The notes under the pieces are model-generated. The model had not been told where the DNA came from. It was given only the letters and a program-made list of their open reading frames with translations, and did not search any database. Shown piece after piece: positions 45,316-56,520 of a DNA stretch of 64,000 bases. This DNA comes from Undaria pinnatifida (taxonomy: Eukaryota; Sar; Phaeophyceae; Laminariales; Alariaceae). A program made the translations under genes and the position numbers. The stretch lies in assembly GCA_012845835.1 (NCBI GenBank), contig JABAKD010000011.1:9672381-9736380 (forward strand), read 5' to 3'. Every line of letters starts with the position of its first letter. Within the stretch, counting starts at the first letter, position 1.

Positions 45316-46342
45316 GGCTGCTGCTATCTATTATTCTATGCTGCTATTATTATAGTTCTGCTTGGTCGGCTGTCGTACGCAAGATCCTCTGTCGTCTCCT
45401 CTCAGCTCGTTGTGTTATCCCAGATGTCAGGTACGTACTGTACACAGCAGTAGAACGTCCGATCTCAGATGGTGGTGGCTGGCGCGCGGGCAAGTAAAAA
45501 AAGTGAAACCCGCGAGTGGCGTGAGGTTCACAGGGCCTGCTGTGGTTGATCCCCCCAAGATTTCCCAAGAAATAAAACAAAAATGGGGCAAAACCGAAAA
45601 AAAATAGCAACAAAAACTCCAACGGAAAGTCTTTTTCTCCCAAATTCACGACGATGGATATTGAGATCTTTTAACAAAATAGATATTGAGATTTTCCAAG
45701 TTGTGGAAAAACAAAATGTGGACAATTTCGTACGAAATAATGCCAGGTATAATATTATGAAATCGCGAATGAGAAAACGTTGGACATCTCCGTGTCAAAG
45801 TACTGCTCTTTGTTTGTGCTTCCCCGGGGAGTCACCGCGATAACACTTCTCGGTATGATACCAGCAGCAAGCAACGGAGAGGACCCCGTGAGAACCCAAC
45901 TCTGTAACCCTCTGGCACTCGAACTTACTACGATATAGCTAGTACTAAGTATAGGCAACAAGAATCCTGGAAAAAGGCTGAACCTTTTCGTGGAGAGAGT
46001 TCGAATGCCTAAGTCGTGTTCTAGGCGCGTATGCTGATTTTTTTACCTGCAGAGACTCCTTGGAAATCTCAATATATCTCCATAGTAAAAAAAAAGAATT
46101 CTTCTGCCGTTGGGCTTTTCTTTTATTTGCCCCGTGTTGTTCTTTGTGAGATCTTGAGGCAGGCTGCTGCGACACACTTTTTATAATCGCGATTTCAGTT
46201 TTTCTGCGTGCCTGCCACCAGCTTCACTTCACATCTATCTCTGCTACAACATGCAGAGCTAGAGTGTGTGCCGGTGTAACAACAGAGAGAGGGGGGATCT
46301 CGCATACGACAGCCGCGACAAAGCAGAACTGCATCCTTCATC
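45316..46342. promoter_or_regulatory. Intergenic region between divergent genes A and B
   Basis: About 1 kb separates the two start codons, so any promoter is probably shared or back-to-back. AT-rich at 45,540-45,780. I cannot define a TATA or initiator element. Confidence 0.4.
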
Positions 46343-46498
46343 ATGACCACCACAATGTTTCCTGCCACTACCAGCACTGCGTCTGCTCTCCTCGCGGCTG
46401 GGACCACAAAGCCAATACAGACATGGCAGGGGTGGCAGCGGGATGAAGATGCTGCGGCATCCCTTGTTGCCCTGTACGACGAGCTGGTGGAGTATCAG
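46343..46498 (+). CDS. Gene B exon 1
   Basis: 52 codons, MTTTMFPATTSTASALLAAG onward with QTWQGWQRDEDAAASLV, ending EYQ at donor GTGTGGGC. The WQG motif and acidic Ala-rich follow-up match gene A exon 1. Confidence 0.55.
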
Positions 46499-49400
46499 GT
46501 GTGGGCACATACTGAGAGGGGGGGCAACTAAGCTAGCCCTCTCGCGCTATCTGAGAAACGGCGTCAGCAACGTAGTAGAGAGCTAGCAGTTTTTCGGCAT
46601 CGCGAGAAGGCTCCGCACAGACTCTTAATCATAGCAACAGGTGGATCGGTTGTAAAAGAGAGCACGGCCGGGGGTTTGTTGCCGTTGTCCTTTATGCGGG
46701 CGGTGGCGAGTGTCTCTAGCATACACCGAGCGCTGCTACTCTGATACTATTGTAGAGGGAGGGTAGTCCTCCCACCATCCAAGATCAGGCATCGCGGCAA
46801 AAAGTTCAGATGGCTTCCAGTTTCGAGATTGCCGAGACAAGAGGGCCCCGCGTAGACCCACACCTCTGAATAAAGAGGAATCGAGGCTAACGAGAGCAGC
46901 GCGCGGGCGGGTCTGTCGATGTAGAAACATCAATAAATGCATGTAGTAGAGAGAGAGCGGTAATAGTCTATACAGCAGCAGCCACGATCATTCTTATTGC
47001 CAGCTGTGCTCTTTGGGGAAGCGATTGCAGGCGCCGCCCCTATCGTGCTACCGCTGCCGCCATGGCTCAGGTATAACAAATAACGATTGCCTCTACTCGC
47101 TTGCCTCCATGTGCATGCCACCTGCTACTACTGCGTGCATGCAAGCGAGATTGTACTGGTGTAGACAGCACAATAGATGTGAAGAGCGCAGTCAGTGCAA
47201 AGGTACTGTCTGTGCAGTTGTACCCTTTTCGACGAACAACGAGGAAACGGTAAATACGATCGTGGCACTGAGCGAGGAGATCATCATATTTTTTGTTTGA
47301 TTTTTTTCTGGTTGACAAGGTGTGCGCGCATCCTTGTTGATTCTAGTTGTTGTTGTGCTTGTGCTTGCTGCTTGCTTCTCCCGCGTGCGCTCTAGCCCCC
47401 ACAGAAAAACTTAGAAAGCAGCCGCGGTTCCCTCCCCGTCCCGCTACACCATCGCCCCAAGGAAAACAAGACCGCCCCCTACGACGACAACCATGATGAT
47501 AATGGTGGAGGCTCTCTCTTCGATAGTATTATGGCAGGAATAGACGAGGAGCACGAGCAGCACCTCAGCGACGAGCGGCGCCGCGAGCGCCTACGCCCGC
47601 AGCACCTGCAGACGCTACACGACCAGCAGGAGGAGCAACACCAACAGCATCACCACCAGCAGCACCAGCAAGCAATTTCCGCCTCTGCCCCTCACGCTGG
47701 CTCGCCCGAACTTATTGGCGGCAAGCGCTCGTCGCGGCCTTCCTTGTCTGCGGGGCAGAAACAGCTGCAGCACCAGCAGCACCACCAACACTACCAGCAC
47801 CAGCAGCAGCAAGCGCTGTCCACTCTTCCTGCTCGGAACGCTCTCCCGTCCCAGCTCAGCGGCAAGCTGTCGGCGCGGCCTTCATTGCCCTCGGAGCAGA
47901 AGCAGCAGCACCACCACCACCTCCAGCAGTCTCCCCTCCAGGGGCAGCATCATGAGAGGGAGGAGGGGGAGAGTGGGGAGATGGATCCGCCCGCCGCCGC
48001 TGCCGTCCCTGACAAGCCGGTGGAGGGGATTTTCGGAGACAAAGCAGTGATCGACGCCTTCGAGCGCGCGATGGAGAAAAGCATGAAGAACGCGGAAGAT
48101 ACCAAGAACTCGCTATCTCGGATGATACCAAGGGTCATCCGAAACCAGGTGCGTGCAGTACAGTACTGGCCCTGTGACAAGAACCCGTGATGTTGTATTT
48201 TAAGTTTTAATTAATAAATGGATGCATTTCTTGTTCTTGAGAAAGGGTACGTACGTCGTGTACTAACTTCAGTACTATATAACAGATGTCCAATTTCTTA
48301 TTTTGAGGGACCTGTAGTTTTTTCTTTCTGTCTTCAGAAGTTTCTTGGGGCGGTCTTCACGTTAGACGGTCGGGAGTTCGTATACATGGCGGCAGAAATG
48401 AAGGAGGATACATGTAGACTAGATATCCTACCTGGCACCAGCAAGGATGATAGACAATACAGCACAGGACATCTAGTCTATGGTAAGAAGAAATCGAAAT
48501 ACCGGCCCACAAGCGGGGCTTCTTTTTTGGGACAGGGTGCGTTCTTCACTAACTTTGTATACTCTAGCAACTCCCAGAGTTCTTAAAATTTACCTGTCAA
48601 CATCAGCCCCCCTCTCTATTTATCTACCTAATTATGACTAGTTGTCCTGCACAGTTCTTATTCGTTGTGGTCCTTCGATAGGGCCGGTTGAGTAGTGCCG
48701 GTTGCCCGCTATAGTGCCTGTGAAATCGCTTGGCACAGATAGATGGGAACAACAATCAGTAGTAAATAAATAAGAACACAAAATGAAGATATAAAGCGAA
48801 AGAAAAGAAAAAGAACGAGAGCAAAAAACAAATAAAAAAAAGAAGTGAAAATAAGAAATAGCTACGTCGTAGATGAAAAAAGAAAAAGGTAGATATAAAA
48901 AACATAATAAGAAAAAATATACAACCCCGAGCATGAGGCAACATCGATATCATACCAGGTACAGCAGTGTACCGGAGACATAATAGACGAGAGGGGGGAA
49001 GCAAGCCGCGGCCTCGAAAATAACAAATTATACCGCAGCAGTAGTGTTGTATACATAGTAGATACCTGGTTGGAGTATAGCAGTACACCTACTTGTTATC
49101 ATTAGAAAACGATCACGAAGAAAGCCAGGCTGAGATTGACAGGAAAATATGAAATTTTGGGGAGTCGTTGTACTAGAGTTAGTGTAGAACGTACCCTTTC
49201 GAAAAAAAAACAATTTATCCTGGGATAGTTTTCCTGTTTCTTGCTGGGTGTCCTGTACTCCGTGCTCTGGTCTTTTCCAAGGGGCAATCAAGGGCGTCAG
49301 CCAACAACAGTTATCAATAGTAGTGCCGTAGGCTGCACCTGGTCCATTTTGACTCTAAAAACAGATTCAGACTTACATCAAGTAATAATAAGCAGCTCAC

Positions 49401-51745
49401 CATAGAATACGAACCACACGCAATACGCCAACCGACCTCAAAGCGGAAAACGTGTTCTTGTTTCTCTTTTTTTAATATTTAGAAGTACTGCTGTACCAGC
49501 TACTACTGTCCTTTGGACCAGTGCCAACAGAGCCCTCCTCTTGTGTAACCCAATGACTGTTCCCAATGTTATTTTTTCGCGGTTGGTCGCGCGGTCACCC
49601 GCCCTGTGAACAGGTCGAAAATGAGCAAGGATGGAGAAAGGTAATTAGCCTCATGCACACCTCTGGCGTACAGCTCACGGCCGACAACGCCCGGCTGACA
49701 GCCGCTAACCACACCCTCCAGGCGGACAACTACGCCCTGGAGCGGAAGCTCCGGGACCTGGAGAACGGGATAACGATGGCGGTGGCTGAGCGAGACTTCT
49801 TAGCTCTTAAACTTGCGGAGTTCGGTGTTGAGTCGCCGACCAGAAACATTGGAAACTTCGACATGTGCAGCACTATCGGCAACCACGTTATGAACAACAG
49901 CACCCCCGGCAAGAGCAACGGAAACTACGAGATGAACAGCAACGTCGACGCTAACGGCAACCACGGCAACAACGACGGAAGCTGCTGCATGGACGCAGGC
50001 TACTCGAGTCCATACGACCTGCGTGCCCTCGCTTCTCTGGCGGCAACCACCACGCCTCTGCCGCCATTGGAGATGACCACGGCAGCATCCCCGAGCCCAG
50101 TGGCTCTTCGCGCCCTCTCCTCTTTGGCCGCGACCACCACACCGCTGCCGTTGCTGGCAACCGCGACGACTACGGCAACCTCTTTAAGGAGCCCAGTGGC
50201 TCTGCGTTTGCTCGCGGCATTAGCGGCAGCCACCACGCCACTGCCGTCGGCAACGACCACAACTACGACCACGAACACGACCACGACCCCTTCGATGAGT
50301 CCAGTTGTTCTGCGGTTCCTCGCGTCGTTGGCGGCGACCACCACGCCACTGCCAGTTCTGTCGATGACGACCGCGGCATCTCCTGTCGCCCACGTCACGC
50401 CCACCGCCACCCCCATGCGGACGCCACCAAACAACGAAAACGAAGAGCAGCAGCGCGCTAAGGGGACCAAGCGCATGCCCCCGACGCCAGTCGCTGCCGC
50501 CGCCACCCCGACCACCCCTAGCATGGTCGCCGCTACCGCCGCCGCCACCACCGCCGTCCCTGCCGTCCTCCCCACTCCCACCGTCGCTGCCACCCCTGCC
50601 CCTGCCACCACCGTCGCTACGCCCACCTTTGCGCGAGTGCTATTCACCAACGAGAACCGCAGTGGGAAGGACACCGGGTGCTCGAGCGGGGGGCGTGCCC
50701 CTTGGGTCGGGGTTGGGGTCGGGGGCGCCCTCTTCTCGCCGCCGGTCGCTTCATCGGCTGAGAATCAAACTACTGCCGCGAGGCGCGCCGCCGCGGAATC
50801 GCAGTCTCCGTTGTCGGCGATACCCACCAATGCGATGCGCCAAGCAGTGCCGTCTACCGTGACCAAGGGGAGGAAGGCCACGGCATGCCCCGCCACGCCT
50901 GGCTTTGCGTCTCTGATAAGGTGCGGTGCTTACAGGGTATGGTTTGCCTTGTTTCAGCCGCCACGCCTACTATACGTGCTGATTTTTTTATCATTCAAGT
51001 TAAGGCTTCTTGTTTCAAGTTCCCGACGCTGTTCGGTGGGAGGGCCAGGGAACATGAATTGTGCTCACGACTAACGTTGCTTTGGCGGGCGCCACGTCCG
51101 ATACGAGACTTTTCAGTGCAAAGCACTAGGCGCACGATCGAGAGCGCGTGGTTTTCGTGACGTTTTGTAGATTCATTTTATAAGGGCGATGAAGCGAGTG
51201 CGTGATCTTCGTCAGTCATATTTGAAGTAAATTTCGGGTGGATTTGATGAAGAGTTTTGCCCCCTCCCCCCCTCCCCGCCGCCTCCCCCCTGAGTAAAAC
51301 CCCTTTCATCTTCGCTCCTTCTGCTCTTGCCGCTTCTAAGAAATACCTGGTACAATATATCCAATCCAACTAACCCCGCCCGATTAAACAAACCTTGTGC
51401 ACCCGCCCTCGCCCCCGGCCATCATGTGTTTGTTTGTCGCCCTGTCTCTTCTTTTCCAGGAGCACCGAAAGTTCCAAGGCAGCGGCGAGGCCAGCAGTGG
51501 AGACGGCGACCAAGGGGATCGTGCCCGCCTATAGGAGGGTGCAAGGAGGCCGAACTTCCGTCGCAGAGAAGGAAGGGGCGAAGCGACCGAGGTACAATGT
51601 CTTCACAGCGCGTTTACACGGAAACTGTGTTGTGTCGCCTGTTCTATTATATGGTACCGTGCGTACGCTGATAACTAGGTCATATATACGGCAGGCCAGT
51701 ACGCTGCGTCAAATCAACGGCGATATTTCCTTGGCTGAACGGTGA
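46343..51745 (+). CDS. Gene B: paralogue of gene A, four exons (about 830 aa)
   Basis: Model: exon 1 46,343-46,498; exon 2 47,405-48,148; exon 3 49,614-50,920; exon 4 51,460-51,745. Total 2,493 nt, in frame from ATG to TGA. Phases 0, 0 and 2 equal those of gene A. Same domain order: WQG N-terminus, Gln/His-rich region, helical segment, coiled coil, four LASLAATTTPLP-type repeats, GRAPWVGVGVGG, basic tail. Family unknown to me. Exon-level divergence from gene A is large in low-complexity parts and modest in the motifs, so the pair is old but constrained. A possible alternative 3' exon lies in intron 2 (48,338). Confidence 0.58.
46531..46735 (+). other. Conserved intron 1 element, gene B copy
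   Basis: Single copy of the element found twice in gene A intron 1. Blocks: CTAGCCCTCTCGCGC, GTTTTTCGGCATCGCGA, AGGCTCCGCACAGAC, GTTGCCGTTGTCCTTTATGC and GTGGCGAG. Confidence 0.55.
47405..48148 (+). CDS. Gene B exon 2, Gln/His-rich
   Basis: 248 codons after acceptor TAGCCCCCACAG, opening KNLESSRGSLPVPLHHRPKE (gene A: NDERSRGNLSPHRHQGETE). Two or three units of Gln/His run plus GKRSSRPSLSAGQKQ-like text. The final segment FGDKAVIDAFERAMEKSMK ends IRNQ at donor GTGCGT. Confidence 0.6.
48149..49613 (+). other. Gene B intron 2
   Basis: About 1.46 kb, AT-rich around 48,760-48,910. Contains the possible alternative exon at 48,338 and TACCAGGTA at 48,953. Confidence 0.45.
48338..48586 (+). CDS. 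Possible alternative last exon of gene B
   Basis: A strong acceptor (pyrimidine tract TTTTTTCTTTCTGTCTTCAG) is followed in phase 0 by 83 codons, KFLGAVFTLDGREFVYMAAE to SNSQSS, stop at 48,584-48,586. It can follow exon 2 in frame but cannot be spliced onward to exon 3 at its GGTAAG without a stop. Hence a short-isoform end or part of another gene. No equivalent was found in gene A. Confidence 0.35.
   Translation, partial: KFLGAVFTLDGREFVYMAAEMKEDTCRLDILPGTSKDDRQYSTGHLVYGKKKSKYRPTSGASFLGQGAFFTNFVYSSNSQSS
49614..50920 (+). CDS. Gene B exon 3, coiled coil and LASLAATTTPLP repeats
   Basis: 435 codons plus 2 nt after acceptor CCTGTGAACAG. Opens VENEQGWRKVISLMHTSGVQ; heptad region with LTADNARLTAANHTLQADNY; four repeats of the form xLRxLxSLAATTTPLP within about 110 residues; then Thr/Ala/Pro text, GRAPWVGVGVGG and TPGFASLIR at donor GTGCGG. 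The gene A counterpart is longer, mainly by Ala/Thr/Pro expansion. Confidence 0.65.
50921..51459 (+). other. Gene B intron 3
   Basis: Homologous in part to gene A intron 3 (CCGCCACGC after a TTTCAG, and GGGAACATGAATTGTGCTCA). The TTTCAG at 50,954-50,959 could be an alternative acceptor giving a tiny 39-nt intron. Confidence 0.45.
51460..51745 (+). CDS. Gene B exon 4, basic last exon
   Basis: The acceptor TCTTCTTTTCCAG is followed by G, then 94 codons beginning STESSKAAARPAVETATKGI, with RTSVAEKEGAKRPRYN in the middle, and TGA at 51,743. The first part aligns with gene A exon 4 and with orphan exons at 6084 and 35,001. Confidence 0.5.
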
Positions 51746-52014
51746 TGATACTTTGTTGACTCAACGGTGACATTACTGCATCTCGATCTTCGATTCATGC
51801 CGAGGAAGTAATGCCCTGATTTTTTGTGAGGCTGTCTGCCTTGGGGAACTCAATACTTGTGGTTCAACCAAAAACTGATTGCTTGCTGAGAGCAAAACGT
51901 AAAGCAGGTGCAACGCGATGAAGAATTTCATTTCCTTCCATCTTATTTGCTGTCTTTGCACGTTTTCGCCAGCTCCCCCTCTTCTCGGAACTCAGACAAG
52001 GGGTCACATAGCAG

Positions 52015-52277
52015 GCTCGCCCCTCCCGTTCCCCCCCTTGAGGGTGCATGCCCTATTTTTTATGGCGAGATGAGTTCAGATTTATTTTTCTAGCCGACTA
52101 GCGTCGAATTTTTCATACACCCGCGCTAGTCACGTATTATCACAAGAAAATGTCGCTCGCCCCTCCCGTGCATGCCCTATTTTTTATGGCGAGATGAGTT
52201 CAGATTTGTTTTTCTAGCCGACTAGCGTCGAATTTTCCATACACCCGCGCTAGTCACGTATTAACACGAGAAAATGT
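52015..52277 (+). repeat. About 130-bp tandem duplication
   Basis: GCTCGCCCCTCCCG starts at 52,015 and 52,155. Each is followed by GCATGCCCTATTTTTTATGG, CTAGCCGACTAGCGTCGAAT and ACACCCGCGCTAGTCACGTA. Confidence 0.92.
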
Positions 52278-52317
52278 CCTTGGAGATCTCCTCGAGCTCG
52301 CGAAATCGACTTCACTT

Positions 52318-53822
52318 AGTATTAATATTAATAGTATCAATTATTAGTATTAGTAGTTATGAGGTAATCGACGCGTAGTATTAGTAGTATTAGTAGTTAT
52401 GAGGTAATCGACGCATAGTATCAATAGTATTAGTAGTATCCGAGGTAATCGACGCATAGTATTAGTAGTATTAGTAGTTACGAGGTAATCGACGCATAGT
52501 ATTCATAGTATTAGTAGTTACGAGGTAATCGACGCATAGTATTAATAGTATTAGTAGTTATGAGGTAATCGGCGCATAAAAGTAGTAGTATTAGTAGTTA
52601 CGAGGTAATCGACGCATAGTAGTAGTATTAGTAGTTATGAGGTAATCGACGCATAGTATTAGTAGTATTAGTAGTTATGAGGTAATCGACGCATAGTATT
52701 AGTAGTATTAGTAGTTATGAGGTATTCGACGCATAGTATTAGTAGTATTAGTAGTTATGAGGTCGTAGTCGACGCATAGTATTAGTAGTATTAGTAGTTA
52801 CGAGGTAGTCGACGCATAGTATTAGTAGTAGTATTAGTAGTTATGAGGTAATCGACGCATAGTATTAGTAGTATTAGTAGTTATGAGGTAATCGACGCAT
52901 AGTATCAATAGTATTAGTAGTTACGAGGTAATCGACCCATAGTATCAATAGTATTAGTAGTTACGAGGTAATCGACGCATAGTACTAGTATTAGTAGTTA
53001 TGAGGTAATCGACGCATAGTACTAGTAGTATTAGTAGTTATGAGGTAATCGACCCATAGTAGTAGTAGTATTAGTAGTTATGAGGTAATCGACGCATAGT
53101 ACTAGTATTAGTAGTTACGAGGTAATCGACGCATAGATAGTAGTAGTAGTATTAGTAGTTACGAGGTAATCGACCCATAGTATCAATAGTATTAGTAGTT
53201 ACGAGGTAATCGACGCATAGTACTAGTATTAGTAGTTATGAGGTAATCGACGCATAGTACTAGTAGTATTAGTAGTTATGAGGTAATCGACCCATAGCAG
53301 TAGTAGTATTAGTAGTTATGAGGTAATCGACGCATAGTACTAGTATTAGTAGTTACGAGGTAATCGACGCATAGATAGTAGTAGTAGTATTAGTAGTTAC
53401 GAGGTAATCGACGCATAGTACTAGTATTAGTAGTTATGAGGTAATCGACGCATAGTATTAATAGTATTAGTAGTTATGAGGTAATCGACCCATAGTATTA
53501 GTAGCATTAGTATTTATGAGGTAATCGGCGCATAGTATTAGTAGTATTAGTAGTTACGAGGTAGTCGACGCATAGTATTAGTAGTATCAGTAGTTATGAG
53601 GTAATCGGCGCATAGTAGTAGTAGTATTAGTAGTTACGAGGTAATCGACGCATAGTATTAGTAGTATTAGTAGTTATGAGGTAGTCGACGCATAGTATTA
53701 ATAGTATCAGTAGTTACGAGGTAATCGACCCATAGTATTAATACTATTAGTAGTTATGAGGTAATCGACGCATAGTATTAGTAGTATTAGTAGTTACGAG
53801 GTAATCGACGCATAGTATTCGT
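52318..53822 (+). repeat. 40-bp minisatellite, about 36 units
   Basis: Units of GTATTAGTAGTATTAGTAGT followed by TATGAGGTAATCGACGCATA. The GAGGTAATCGACGCATAG half is nearly invariant and the ATTAGTAGT half varies in length by triplets (about 34-43 bp). Higher-order repetition is visible around 52,960-53,350. Not coding and no spacers. Confidence 0.95.
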
Positions 53823-54184
53823 AGTACGGTAGAGGGAGGTTCACTTTTATTTTTCTGAACCCCCGAGGTCACTAGAGAGGAGCTCTGCACCTCACCGACC
53901 ACTGGTTTGGATGAGATAAAAGAAAAGGTATCCCGACGAGCAATCCCATCGCCTGGGTACATATTTCCAAACATTTTCGGATACGTTTTAACGATTTGTT
54001 TTGTTCCCAAACAAATTGGCTATTTCCATTGCTACATATGATGAGGAGCCAGGTGAGTCATGCTAATATTAGGACGGCAGAGGTGTCTTGCATACGGCTA
54101 CTCACATGATAAACTACTACTCTACTATACGGTACCCCTCCCGAAACAGTATTTCGATACCAAAATGGAAAGTGCGAAGAAAAC
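53823..54184. other. No gene seen
   Basis: Starts with an ACGGTAGAGGGAGGTTCAC block resembling a MITE-family end; the rest is unique. Confidence 0.45.
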
Positions 54185-54772
54185 ACGCGTGATACGATAG
54201 AGGTAGCACTTTTCGTCTGGAATGTTTTCTGAATGACGGGGCTTCTTAACCCAAAATCGTCGCGAATATATATATATATTATAAAAAATGAAAACACACT
54301 CCAGCTGTGAGATTTCATCTTCGCAAGCTGTGTGTGATACTCCGATCGCGCGTATTACGAGTTGTGTGTCCTCATTAAGGATATAGGTCGGCGAGTCCCC
54401 TTGCAACTACAGTGTAGCTATCAGCGTCAACAGGGTGATGTTAGGCAGCCTGTGCCCGGAAACTATATATATATTGCGCATGATTATCGCCGTGTACCTA
54501 GGCCATGACATTGTTCATCTGGCAGCAGTTTCATTTTTGTCCAAATGAGTTTTTGGGGTGAGATCTTAAACTCTCCAATCGAGTAAACCTGAGAACAGAA
54601 GTGGTGCACCTCTGTCGTAGAACGCGTCAAAACCCGATGGGCAATACCTTGACCTAGACATACGAAAAGTCATAATTGAAAACTAAAAAAATAGACGATT
54701 TTGGGTTAAGGAGCCCCGAGAAATTAAAAAAATATTTGTGCCGAGAGGTGCTACCTCTACCGTAGCACGCGT
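54185..54772. mobile_element. 588-bp MITE with about 78-bp terminal inverted repeats
   Basis: The left end ACGCGTGATACGATAGAGGT and the inverted right end ACGCGTGCTACGGTAGAGGT both run inward to TTAACCCAAAATCGTC. The interior carries the dispersed block CTCCGATCGCGCGTATTAC (54,345) and CCTAGGCCATG (54,498). No transposase. It abuts the right satellite array. Confidence 0.75.
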
Positions 54773-54780
54773 CGTCAGTC

Positions 54781-56063
54781 AAAAACCACCTGGCCAAAAC
54801 GAGGTACCGTACCCCTATGGTAGCAGTGACGAGGTTTATCACCAGACTAGATGAACTGGCCAAAAAGAGGTACTGAGAAACTGTACCTCCATGGTAGCAG
54901 TGACGAAGTTTACCACTAGACTAGACCAACTGGCCAAAAAGAGGTACGGTACCCCCCATGGTAGCAGTGACGAGGTTTACCACTAGACTAGACCAACTGG
55001 TTAAAAGAGGTACAGTACCCCCTATGGTAGCCGTGACGAGATTTACCACTAGACTAGACCAACTTGCCAAAAAGAGGTACGGTACCGCTACGGTAGCAGT
55101 GACGAGGTTTACCACAAGGCTAGACCAACTAACCACAAAGAGGTTCTGCACCCCCTACGGTAGCAGTGATGTGGTTTACCACTAGACGAGACCAACTGGC
55201 CAAAAAGAGGTACGGTACCCCCCTTGGTAGCAGTGACGAGGTTTACCACTGGACTAGACCAACTGGCCAAAAAGAGGTACAGTGCCCCCTATGGTAGCAG
55301 TGACGAGATTTACCACCAGACTAGACCAACTGGTTAAAGAGGTGCAGTACCCCCTATGGTAGCAGTGACGAGATTTACAACTAGATTAGACCAACTTGCC
55401 AAAAAGAGGTACTGTACCTTCTATGGTAGCAGTGATGAGGTTTACCACTAGGCTAGACCAACTAACCCAAAAGAGGTACTGTACCCCCTACGGTAGCAGT
55501 GATGTGGTTTACCACTAAACGAGACCAACTGGCCACAAAGAGGTACTGTACCCCCCCTTGGTAGCAGTGACGAGGCACGCTACTAGACTAGACCGCACCG
55601 GCCACAAAGAGGTACTGTACCCCTACGGTAGCAGTGACGATGTTTACCACTAGACGAGACCAACTGGCCAGAGAGAGGTACTGTACCTCTACGGTAGCAG
55701 TGGCGAGGTTTACCACCAGACTAGGCCAACTGGCCGAAAAGAGGTACAGTACCCCCTATGTCAGCAGTGACGAGGGTTACCACTAAACCAGACCAACTTG
55801 CCAAAAAGAGGTATTGTATCCCCTATGGTAGCAGTGACGAGGTTTACCACTATACTAGACCAGTTGGTCAAAAAGAGGTACTGTACCCCTACGGTAGCAG
55901 TGACGAGGTTTACCGCTGGACTAGACCAACTGGCTAGAAAGAGGTACTGTACCTCTACGGTAGCAGTGGCGAGGTATACAACTAGACTATACCAACAGGC
56001 CAAAAAGAGGTACTGTACCCCCTATGGTAGCAGCGACGAGGTTCACCACTAGACTAGACCGCA
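54781..56063. repeat. 67-bp satellite array, right block
   Basis: About 19 units, same consensus and same order of variant units as the left array, uninterrupted by copia. 55,834-55,838 (GTGAC) is the paralogue of the left insertion site. Position 1 of the window corresponds to 54,987. Confidence 0.93.
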
Positions 56064-56520
56064 CCGACGACACCGGCTAGGTACCTAGCGGATAGTAGAG
56101 GAACAGCATAGGGGCATTAGGGGTACTTCAACGATAACGGTTGGTGCTTCGCTTAAACAGGCCCGTCGATTACTTTTTTAATGGAAGAAGGTACTGTCTG
56201 TATCGTAGCCTTAGCACGATTCCATCAAGCCACGAGTTTTTGTTTTTGTTTATATAATGCTGTACTGTGCAATGGCGAGCGCGTTGTCTTCCGTCTTCTG
56301 TTTGGAGTACATTTCCTGACAATATCCTCCCTCCGCTCTGAGCGTAACACGTTCCCCCTTCTCCCTCCCTCTCTTCTCACCGCTGGCCATTATACTACAC
56401 CATTGTGCTTCCGTGTACTAAATCAAAACGTACCCCAACCCCCGCGGCTACACACTAACTGCTTATTGTCGTGTGCTGTGTGATGTGTGATGCGTGATGT
56501 GTGATGTCCTTCTTTGCCAG

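Noticed and set aside
52318..53822. CRISPR-like array
   Set aside because: Units are contiguous and variable in the spacer-like half only by triplets; no unique spacers and a eukaryotic context.
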